The notes below the pieces were generated by a model, which had not been told where the DNA came from, ran no database searches, and saw only the letters and a list, made by a program, of their open reading frames with translations. 38,728 nt of DNA, taken from Carnobacterium_A antarcticum (lineage in GTDB: Bacteria > Bacillota > Bacilli > Lactobacillales > Carnobacteriaceae). Positions 8,995 to 15,148 of the stretch are shown here, piece after piece. The translations under genes and the position numbers were made by a program. Location of the stretch: NCBI RefSeq assembly GCF_042658365.1, contig NZ_JBHSQC010000022.1, one strand, 5' to 3'. Position 1 is the stretch's first letter. Every line of letters begins with the position of its first letter.

Positions 8995-10230
8995 TTATTC
9001 TGCTGCTGCTTCAATGGCTGTTTTATGCTTTATCGCTGTTTCCGTTTGAGCAGCCAAGTAATGCTCTGCAATGGTCAAAAATGCTTTTCCGCCCATTAGC
9101 AATGCCCGCTCATCAATATCAAATTTAGGATGGTGATGCGGATAAACGATGCCTTTCTCGGCATTACCTGAATTGACAAAGAAAAATGAACCGGGTTTCT
9201 TTTCAAGGTAATAAGCGAAATCTTCGCCGCCCATCCTTAACGGAGTTGTTTCAACTGTTTCAGCACCAAATTTGTCAGTAAATACTGTTTTGATTACTTC
9301 CGTTTCAGCCGGATGATTGTAAACTGCAGGATACCCTTTTGTATAAGTAACGGTACATGTCGCATCATATGCTGCACAAATGTGTTCAGCCATTGTCTTG
9401 ATTTTCTCTTCCAGCAAACTACGCAAGGTCGGTTCAAAGGTTCGAACCGTTCCTTTTAGATAAGCCGTATCAGGAATGACATTATTTGCTTCACTGCCAG
9501 CTTGGAAAGTCGAGATGGTCAAGACGCCTGCTTGCATTGGATTCTTCGTTCGGCTAATGAGCGTTTGCAGCTGATTGGCTAAATGAGAACCGACAACAAT
9601 TGGATCAATCGACGTATGCGGACTTGAACCGTGTCCGCCTTTTCCTTGAATCGTAATTTCAAAAAAATCTGCTGCTGCCATCGAGAAGCCGCTGCAATAT
9701 TGAACTTTTCCGTATTCCAAAGGCGAACGCAAATGCAAACCGTAAACATAATCGACGTCTGTTAAAGCGCCATCCTCGATCATGGATTTTGCCCCGCCCG
9801 GCAACACCTCTTCCGCGTGTTGGAAAATAAAAACGACTTCGCCTTTTAACTCTGCTTCAAATTGTTTTAAGACTTTTGCAACACTTAAAAGAATTGCAGT
9901 ATGTCCATCATGACCACATGCATGCATAACGCCATCATTGACTGAAGCAAAAGGCAGCTGAGTTTCCTCTTGGATGCGTAAAGCATCGAAATCCGCTCGA
10001 AAAGCAATTTTAGGCCCCGGTTGTGCTCCTATTAAACGTGTAACGAGACCTCCGCCGCCCACTTTCGTGCGGATGTCTTCGTAACCAAATTCAGTTAATC
10101 TGTCAAAAATATAGGTTCTCGTAGCAGTCTCTTGAAAAGAAATTTCTGGATAACGGTGTAAGTGTCGTCTCCAAGCAACCGTTTCATCAAAATTGTTTGC
10201 TAAGCTTTTTTCCCATTCGTTGTATCCCAT
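8995..10230 (-). CDS. M20D amidohydrolase / N-acyl-amino-acid hydrolase, paralogue 1
   Basis: The first gene of the eight-gene operon, 411 aa, and a tandem paralogue of the next gene. Both begin with a shared block (NFDETVAWRRHLH) and have C105/H107 in HACGHDGHT, E140/E141 in HAEEVLPGG, H166 in GLHL, GKGGHGSSPH and YPHHHPKF. GAGGAG sits 5 nt before the ATG. Expected chemistry is metal-dependent hydrolysis of an amide bond in N-acyl amino acids or related compounds, in the cytoplasm. The two copies differ most at the C-terminus, where this one has about 10 extra residues, so they may differ in acyl or amino-acid preference. That is inference. Confidence 0.9.
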   Translation of the reverse strand: MGYNEWEKSLANNFDETVAWRRHLHRYPEISFQETATRTYIFDRLTEFGYEDIRTKVGGGGLVTRLIGAQPGPKIAFRADFDALRIQEETQLPFASVNDGVMHACGHDGHTAILLSVAKVLKQFEAELKGEVVFIFQHAEEVLPGGAKSMIEDGALTDVDYVYGLHLRSPLEYGKVQYCSGFSMAAADFFEITIQGKGGHGSSPHTSIDPIVVGSHLANQLQTLISRTKNPMQAGVLTISTFQAGSEANNVIPDTAYLKGTVRTFEPTLRSLLEEKIKTMAEHICAAYDATCTVTYTKGYPAVYNHPAETEVIKTVFTDKFGAETVETTPLRMGGEDFAYYLEKKPGSFFFVNSGNAEKGIVYPHHHPKFDIDERALLMGGKAFLTIAEHYLAAQTETAIKHKTAIEAAAE

Positions 10231-10309
10231 TCAAACTCCTCTTTTCTTTTTTAATTCTGTTTAAGGTATCCAAGCATTTTCCGTATGTGAGGTTTTCTAA
10301 CTCGTCATT

Positions 10310-10331
10310 AGTTGGAAATGAAAATCCAACT
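10310..10331 (-). other. hairpin in the operon leader
   Basis: AGTTGGA and TCCAACT form a 7-bp inverted repeat with an 8-nt loop, about 30 nt downstream of the predicted start of the amidohydrolase-Opp transcript. There is no U-run, so it is not a terminator. It may affect mRNA stability or bind a regulator. Confidence 0.35.
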
Positions 10332-10360
10332 ATTTCTTAACGTTTTGAAATGTTTTTTAA

Positions 10361-10389
10361 AGTTTACCCGCTAAGATTAGATATGTCAA
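10361..10389 (-). promoter_or_regulatory. promoter of the amidohydrolase-Opp operon
   Basis: Minus-strand TTGACA (10384-10389), a 17-nt spacer and TAAACT (10361-10366). The predicted start gives a leader of about 120 nt before the first gene. Upstream TTAGAT (11 nt before the -35) and TCTAAT inside the spacer form an inverted-repeat-like pair. The same layout occurs at the promoter of the micropeptide/orphan-SBP unit (12486-12531). Confidence 0.75.
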
Positions 10390-10485
10390 ACTTTATTTTA
10401 ATCTAACCTTAACGAATATTCTTCGCTTCCTTAAAACACCAAGGGATACGTGTCACAAAACCTAACAAACTTTTTTTGTATCGTT

Positions 10486-12123
10486 TTATTCTTGCTGTAA
10501 TGTCCAAGCTTCGACATCGGTTAATGAACCAGGCCAAAACTCAGTGATCCCACCATTTAAGGTTTCATTTTTCACTACGATATCCAATGCAGAATAAAGC
10601 GGTACGATAAACATATCGTCTTGCCAAATCTCTTGTGCTTCATCATAGATAGCTTTTCTTTTTTCTGGATCGGTTTCTGCTAGACCCGCTTCTAGTAATG
10701 CAGTGTTTTTAGGATTTTCATAATTGGAATAGTTTGAAACTCCTTCTGGACCAACGTAATTGGTTACATCTGGATCAATATTCAATGCATATCCATACAT
10801 CATCAAATCAAAGTCACCTGAACGGCCTTTTTCCATGACAGTCGGGAAATCAAAGTTAGACAGCTTGACTTTAAACCCTACAGCTTCCAAGTCTTGTTGA
10901 ATCAAAACAGCCGATTGTTCTCTGACTTTGTTGCCGACCGGAACAACGATTTCTATTTCTTGGCTCATATCAAAGTCTGATTTAGTAATCAATTCTTTAG
11001 CCAATTCTGGATCATAGGCGATAGGTTCTAGTTCTTCGTTTTTATATGGACTAACAGATGTATAAATGCTTTCGACGATTTCACCTTGTCCTCCTAACAA
11101 ACTTTCCACGATTTGATTTCGATTGATTGCATGTGCTAATGCTTGGCGGATATATTTATCTTTAAACACTTCCGTATTGATTGGCATCATTTGCACCGTT
11201 AAACTTGGCTGCACGTTAACTTCTAGTCCTTCAATGGCTTCAACTGTTTTTAATTCTTGTGTGGGAACTTCACCGATGCCTCCACTGGCATTCATATGCA
11301 AACCACCTGATTGGAGCTCAGTTACAAGGTTGGTTCCATTCATGATTTTCAAAAAGACTTCTTTGATTTCAGGTTCTCCACGGTAGTAATCAGGGTTAGC
11401 GGTTAGCTCGATGTGTGAATCTTTTGCATATTCAACAAAAGTATACGGCCCGCTCGTTACTTCAGGTTGGGTGACGAAACTAGCATTTGCCAATTCGCTT
11501 TTAGGGGTATCTTCCCATACGTGTTTCGGCAAAATGAAAATACCATAAGCAAGAAATTCCTTTAAATAGTTCGGATCAACTGGCGTTTCCGTTTTTAATG
11601 TGACTGTTTTATCGTCTACAGCGACTAAATTGGGAATCTCTGTTCGACCTTCTTCCAGTTTCCCAGAAGATGTTACGCCTTCCAATGAAGCTACCGCTAC
11701 ACCGCGTGTTGTTTCTACTTCAGGATCCGCAATCAGGTTGTAAGTGAAAACAACATCTTCTGCCGTAACGGGTGTACCGTCGGACCAATTGGCATCTGGA
11801 TTTAATTTGATCGTATAGTTTTGATTGTCTTCTGTTTCAAAGCTATCTGCCAATCTCGGTGTAAATGTCAAGGCATCCGGCATATCCAACAGAGCATCAT
11901 AGAAGAAACGCTGTGCCCACCGAGCAGATACACCAGCTGCATTTATCGGGCTGAAATTATCTGGCGGGTTAGTCATCCCTATGTAGAGAATGTCTTGAGA
12001 TACAGCTTTAACTTGTGCTCCTTCCTTCTCTGCGTTATTGCCGCAAGCAGCCAAGAATAAGAATGCCGCTAACCCCATCAAGATACTCCATTTTCTCATT
12101 CCACTATTTTTTTGCTTTTTCAT
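10486..12123 (-). CDS. orphan oligopeptide-binding lipoprotein (SBP family 5)
   Basis: A lipid-anchored peptide-binding protein of 545 aa, starting at the ATG at 12121-12123 with AAGGGGAG upstream. The open frame extends to 12342, but that region is a terminator and a purine-rich leader. The signal peptide ends in the lipobox FLAAC (Cys27). It is a close full-length paralogue of the operon SBP at 4163-5806 (shared blocks include VDDKTVTLKTETPVDPNYLKE and IMNGTNLVTELQSGG with minor changes). No permease or ATPase accompanies it, so it probably feeds the OppBCDF encoded downstream or acts as a receptor. No clear terminator follows it, so readthrough into the amidohydrolase operon is possible. 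Its expression probably depends on passing the terminator at 12256-12292. Confidence 0.9.
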   Translation of the reverse strand: MKKQKNSGMRKWSILMGLAAFLFLAACGNNAEKEGAQVKAVSQDILYIGMTNPPDNFSPINAAGVSARWAQRFFYDALLDMPDALTFTPRLADSFETEDNQNYTIKLNPDANWSDGTPVTAEDVVFTYNLIADPEVETTRGVAVASLEGVTSSGKLEEGRTEIPNLVAVDDKTVTLKTETPVDPNYLKEFLAYGIFILPKHVWEDTPKSELANASFVTQPEVTSGPYTFVEYAKDSHIELTANPDYYRGEPEIKEVFLKIMNGTNLVTELQSGGLHMNASGGIGEVPTQELKTVEAIEGLEVNVQPSLTVQMMPINTEVFKDKYIRQALAHAINRNQIVESLLGGQGEIVESIYTSVSPYKNEELEPIAYDPELAKELITKSDFDMSQEIEIVVPVGNKVREQSAVLIQQDLEAVGFKVKLSNFDFPTVMEKGRSGDFDLMMYGYALNIDPDVTNYVGPEGVSNYSNYENPKNTALLEAGLAETDPEKRKAIYDEAQEIWQDDMFIVPLYSALDIVVKNETLNGGITEFWPGSLTDVEAWTLQQE

Positions 12124-12255
12124 TGTTGTTCTCCCCTTTTTTATGTTATTTTCTCTTTCTTTTTCTTCTACTTCTCTTTCTCTTGCTAGCTTACTTTCCT
12201 CCTTTAGCATTAATCGCAACCATCTTCTGCCACTTCGCGTTTTTATTTTTAAAAA

Positions 12256-12292
12256 TAAAAAAACAAGCCCTTCAAAAAAGATGAAGGGCTTG
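12256..12292 (-). terminator. intrinsic terminator/attenuator upstream of the orphan SBP
   Basis: A perfect 10-bp stem (CAAGCCCTTC with GAAGGGCTTG) followed on the minus strand by seven U. It lies between the micropeptide ORF and the orphan SBP gene. No convincing promoter is seen between it and the SBP start, so it would act as an attenuator. GGGCU upstream (RNA, 12318-12314) can pair with its 5' arm and could serve as a weak anti-terminator. Confidence 0.85.
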
Positions 12293-12315
12293 TTTATCGA
12301 ACTGAATCGATCGAG

Positions 12316-12368
12316 CCCTAGGATACGAAAACTAGGACTCAACTAATTGAATAGTTCGAATCCTAGGG
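12316..12368 (-). promoter_or_regulatory. mutually exclusive hairpins after the micropeptide ORF
   Basis: Three short segments can pair in alternative ways on the minus-strand RNA: A (12367-12360, CCUAGGAU), B (12337-12332, UCCUAG) and C (12324-12316, AUCCUAGGG). A with B gives a stem of about 14 bp with one bulge, followed by UUUU. A with C gives a 9-bp stem, and B with C about 7 bp. Segment A contains the stop codon of the 28-codon ORF, so a terminating or stalled ribosome would decide which stem forms. This resembles classical attenuators; folding was done by eye. Confidence 0.5.
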
Positions 12369-12449
12369 CATAATTAAAATTAAGACGCTTTTAGTCAGAA
12401 GAGCAGCAGGCATAACAGATGCGAATGTCAATTTAGTTTCTTTTCTCAT
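12363..12449 (-). CDS. 28-aa micropeptide / possible leader peptide
   Basis: A short ORF of 28 codons plus stop, not matched to a known family. It starts MRKETK, has a hydrophobic middle with a Pro at residue 14, and ends SVLILIMP just before TAG. A near-consensus promoter lies about 35 nt upstream and AAGGAG is present, though about 12 nt from the ATG, which is long. The stop codon is within a set of alternative hairpins and a strong terminator follows 70 nt later. Two readings fit. It could be a leader peptide whose Val/Leu/Ile codons sense charged tRNA, or a short secreted hydrophobic peptide like enterococcal pheromone-inhibitor precursors. The adjacent orphan peptide-binding protein fits either reading. 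Confidence 0.55.
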   Translation of the reverse strand: MRKETKLTFASVMPAALLTKSVLILIMP

Positions 12450-12485
12450 AGTGTTTTCCCACTCCTTAAATGTATTTGTAGCTGA

Positions 12486-12514
12486 ATAATACCTGTTAAA
12501 ATTAGAATAGTCAA
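12486..12514 (-). promoter_or_regulatory. promoter of the micropeptide/orphan-SBP unit
   Basis: Minus-strand TTGACT (12509-12514), a 17-nt spacer and TATTAT (12486-12491). TTAGAT lies 11 nt upstream of the -35 and TCTAAT is inside the spacer, spaced exactly as in the promoter at 10361-10389. By eye about 33 of 48 positions agree between the two promoters. Confidence 0.75.
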
Positions 12515-12623
12515 ATGTTATATTCATCTAAATCTCATCTAAAAACCACCAATAAAAAAAGTAAGCGTGTTCAATAATCAATGTTCTGTTTTCTTTAATA
12601 GCGTGAGGTTAACCTTTTGATAA

Positions 12624-12669
12624 AAAAATAAACAAACGAAAAATGTTTTTTCGTTTGTTCATTTTTTTA
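12624..12669 (-). terminator. terminator of the ABC exporter operon
   Basis: The inverted repeat ACAAACGAAAAA / TTTTTTCGTTTGT, flanked by U-runs on the minus strand, lies immediately after the ATPase stop. It separates this operon from the micropeptide promoter downstream. Confidence 0.75.
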
Positions 12670-13338
12670 TTATTTTTTCGTCAGTATTCCATCTTTCATC
12701 ACATACACGCTATCACAATGTTCAATCAGCCGTTCATCATGTGTGACCATAATTGTAGCTTTTTTTTGTGCTTTGGTTTCACGGGCTAAAATTTTTACTA
12801 CTTCAAAAGCTTTTTCGGAATCTAAGCTAGCTGTCGGCTCATCTGCTAAAATAACAGACGGCCCATGGTAAATTGCCCGTGCGATCGCTGCCCGTTGGCG
12901 TTCTCCACCTGATAAGTCGCTTGGGTATTTCTTTTTCAGTTCTTTTATTCCAAGTTCGTCTAATAAAGCATCGCTTTTAGTTGTATCCATTTTAGTTTTG
13001 TTTACTTTATTCACCAAACGCAGCTGATCTTCTACAGTTAGAAACGGAACTAAATTTGAAGCTTGTAAAATAAATCCAATTTCTTTAAACCGCAAAGCAG
13101 CTCGTTCTTTTTCAGGTACCTCACTAAATTTATGATTATTTATCAATACTTTTCCTTCTGAAGGAGTTTGCAATCCGCCGATGATCGTTAACAATGTACT
13201 CTTACCTGAACCGCTCGGCCCAATGATCGCTGCAAACTCACCCGCTTCAACCGAAAAATTCGTTTTTTTCAATGCTTCAACTTTCGTATGCCCTTCACCA
13301 AAAGTACGCGTTACATCAACTAATTCAATTAATTTCAT
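12670..13338 (-). CDS. ABC exporter ATPase, HrtA/MacB/LolD type
   Basis: An ATP-binding subunit of a MacB-like (type VII) exporter, 222 aa, the usual length. Walker A GPSGSGKSTL, signature LSGGERQRAAIARAI, Walker B VILADEPTASLD and H-loop MVTHDERLI are intact. AGGAGAG lies 7 nt before the ATG. It starts 11 nt after the stop of the FtsX-like permease and so forms a two-gene operon with it. In Firmicutes this ATPase plus single permease layout is known from haem exporters (HrtBA) and antimicrobial-peptide or lipid exporters. Haem export is one possibility only; no haem-sensing regulator gene is adjacent. Confidence 0.85.
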   Translation of the reverse strand: MKLIELVDVTRTFGEGHTKVEALKKTNFSVEAGEFAAIIGPSGSGKSTLLTIIGGLQTPSEGKVLINNHKFSEVPEKERAALRFKEIGFILQASNLVPFLTVEDQLRLVNKVNKTKMDTTKSDALLDELGIKELKKKYPSDLSGGERQRAAIARAIYHGPSVILADEPTASLDSEKAFEVVKILARETKAQKKATIMVTHDERLIEHCDSVYVMKDGILTKK

Positions 13339-13349
13339 CTTCTTCTCTC

Positions 13350-14441
13350 CTAACCGATCGCTTCTAATGGATCAATATTGACCACTGTTCTGACTGAAAA
13401 CAGAGCACCTAACACAGCTACTAAAACCAACAAAATTGTTATCCCCGCTAAAAAAACGACATTCGTTCGATAAGGTACCGCTGCCGGCAAGACTAAAGCT
13501 GTCAAAACAGTTAAAATCAAACCGATTCCCACGCCCACTGCTGCTAATAAGAAAGTTTGCGCTACGACAGATGCAGATATGTAGCGAGTTGAAATCCCTT
13601 GAGCTTTCATCACTCCAAACATGCTTGTTTTTTGCAGGGTTAAGACATAGATAAAAATGCCGATCACTACAGCTGCGATCACGACTAAGAAACCGATCAT
13701 CAAGCCAAAGGTTAAAACTTGTGCAGTATATCCTGGTATTTTATTGATATAATCTTTAATAGGGTAGGCTACTAATTCGTCATTGTCGATTTGAATATTA
13801 TCCAATGAACCTGCTTCACCACGGACGACCACTGCACTGATACGGCCGTTGTCAGAATCATCCACTGCTTCAAAACGTACTTCTTGGAAAGCCGGTATAG
13901 TCGTATACAAAACCGGCGCTACATTGAATTTAGCATTTTCCGTAAACCCTACAACGGTTACTTCTTTGTCGTTTCCAGCCAACTCTAAGACGTCTCCTAT
14001 TTCAATGCCTTCTTCTTCTTTCAAACTAATGTCAGCCACGACTTCATCTTTTCCGCTAAATGCTTCGCCTTCGATTACTTCCGGCATAATGAACTGATTA
14101 GCATCGATGCCAAAAAACGTGACATTTATTTTAGCATCCTCACCAGTCTTTCCGGCTTTTCTGACAACACTAGGAGCTTGTCCTAAAAAAGCAATTTCTT
14201 CGCCAGAAACTTCTTTAGCTTGTTCCAATGTCATCATCGACATATTGATATTCGTATTGGACTCATCCGTCAATACAATTCCATCTGCTTCCCATTTGTC
14301 TATACTCGTACGGTTATCTTGCGCTAGCCCATATGCTAAACCCACTAAAAAATAAACCAAATAAGAGACCAAAACTAGGACACCAATAATCAACGCAAAT
14401 CGTGTTTTTGAATAGTTCATTTCTTTCCATGCTAAAAACAT
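13350..14441 (-). CDS. FtsX-domain ABC exporter permease, HrtB/MacB type
   Basis: A membrane permease of 363 aa, starting at the ATG at 14439-14441 with AAAGGAG 8 nt upstream; the longer frame to 14450 starts with GTG directly against that site. Layout is one N-terminal helix (after MFLAWKEMNYSKTRFALI), a large extracytoplasmic domain of about 190 residues, and three C-terminal helices with the FtsX sequence TLQKTSMFGVMKAQGIS. It ends in VNIDPLEAIG, a typical HrtB-like tail. It works with the following ATPase. A 15-bp palindrome upstream (14494-14508) is a probable operator. The substrate is not known from sequence. Confidence 0.83.
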   Translation of the reverse strand: MFLAWKEMNYSKTRFALIIGVLVLVSYLVYFLVGLAYGLAQDNRTSIDKWEADGIVLTDESNTNINMSMMTLEQAKEVSGEEIAFLGQAPSVVRKAGKTGEDAKINVTFFGIDANQFIMPEVIEGEAFSGKDEVVADISLKEEEGIEIGDVLELAGNDKEVTVVGFTENAKFNVAPVLYTTIPAFQEVRFEAVDDSDNGRISAVVVRGEAGSLDNIQIDNDELVAYPIKDYINKIPGYTAQVLTFGLMIGFLVVIAAVVIGIFIYVLTLQKTSMFGVMKAQGISTRYISASVVAQTFLLAAVGVGIGLILTVLTALVLPAAVPYRTNVVFLAGITILLVLVAVLGALFSVRTVVNIDPLEAIG

Positions 14442-14493
14442 TTTCTTCACTCCTTTTCTTGATTTTACTCAACTAAATATACCACAAATCAAC

Positions 14494-14508
14494 TGTTATC
14501 TTATAACA
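14494..14508. promoter_or_regulatory. palindromic operator candidate upstream of the ABC exporter
   Basis: The perfect palindrome TGTTAT-CTT-ATAACA lies where the -35 should be for a minus-strand promoter with a -10 of TATATT at 14476-14481. A weak -35 overlapped by a dyad suggests control by a dimeric repressor or activator. No regulator gene is encoded beside it. Confidence 0.5.
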
Positions 14509-14618
14509 CTTTGATTATTTTACTTGAAGAAGCAAAGTGGTTAGTACAACAAAAAAATTGATTAGTTTTTTTGAACTTTCCAGTTCTTTCTATTTTAATT
14601 ATTTAACTGCTTGTTTGC

Positions 14619-14647
14619 TTTACTTACAGAACGTTTGTTCGTATAAT
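14619..14647 (+). promoter_or_regulatory. promoter with LexA (SOS) box
   Basis: TTTACT (14619-14624), a 17-nt spacer and TATAAT (14642-14647). AGAAC-GTTT-GTTCG (14628-14641) fills the spacer and matches the Firmicutes LexA/DinR box CGAAC-N4-GTTCG at every arm position but the first. A repressor there would block RNA polymerase, so the SSB-like gene downstream should be DNA-damage inducible. Confidence 0.75.
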
Positions 14648-14690
14648 ATAACTATAAACAATAGAACGATCAAGTGAAGGAGCTGCTAAT

Positions 14691-15002
14691 ATGAATTTCG
14701 CCATTATTACTGGAAAAGTCATTTCTGAAATCAAAGTTATCAACACCACTCATGGAGCACCATTATGCCGCTTCACACTCGAAGCGGACGACCGTCAATT
14801 TAACTGTTTGGTCGCTGAAAAAAAAGCCTATCGATTTGTATACGATATTGAAGAATATTCTGTTATCACAATAGAAGGAACCATTAATCATCGGATGCAA
14901 TTGGTGGTGCAAAACTATCGGACTGAATCAAAACCAAATTATTTTGGACACATCTTTGATTACAAAGGCAGAAAACTGCCACACAAAAAAGTGATGTTCT
15001 AA
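14691..15002 (+). CDS. small SSB-like OB-fold protein, SOS-regulated
   Basis: 103 aa. The N-terminus MNFAIITGKVISEIKVI, followed by PLCRFTLEADD, an FNCLVAEKKAY strand and an ITIEGTI segment, follows the order of a single-stranded DNA-binding OB-fold. It lacks the long acidic C-terminal tail of housekeeping SSB, so it looks like a short paralogue (SsbB/YwpH-like size) or a PriB-like protein. GAAGGAG lies 8 nt before the ATG. The promoter carries a LexA box, supporting a DNA repair or single-strand DNA role. It stands alone, divergent from the ABC exporter. The family call rests on pattern only. Confidence 0.65.
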   Translation: MNFAIITGKVISEIKVINTTHGAPLCRFTLEADDRQFNCLVAEKKAYRFVYDIEEYSVITIEGTINHRMQLVVQNYRTESKPNYFGHIFDYKGRKLPHKKVMF

Positions 15003-15077
15003 CTCTATTGAACTGCAAGAAACTTAATCTATTTCCTTAACCTAATTTATACTAACTGCTGTTGGCCAAAAAAAAAT

Positions 15078-15138
15078 AAGACGGAAGATTTTCTGGATTG
15101 CGAGTTATCTTATGCCATCCTTGATTTTCTTCCGTCTT
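15078..15138. terminator. bidirectional terminator
   Basis: AAGACGGAAGA and TCTTCCGTCTT form an 11-bp stem with a long loop that itself can pair. An A-run lies on the left and a T-run on the right, so it can stop both the SSB-like gene and the convergent pepV. Confidence 0.8.
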
Positions 15139-15148
15139 GCTTTTTAGT

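Noticed and set aside
10232..10350. Possible leader peptide in the amidohydrolase operon leader
   Set aside because: Only frames of 3 and 8 codons without good ribosome sites were found, and no terminator stem, unlike the leader at 12363-12449.
12124..12342. 73-residue N-terminal extension of the orphan SBP
   Set aside because: It would run through an intrinsic terminator and a purine-rich leader and place the lipoprotein signal in the middle of the protein. The ATG at 12123 has a good ribosome site.
12670..14441. Assigning the exporter firmly as haem exporter hrtBA
   Set aside because: Size and layout fit, but many FtsX-type exporters share them, and no haem-responsive regulator gene is adjacent.
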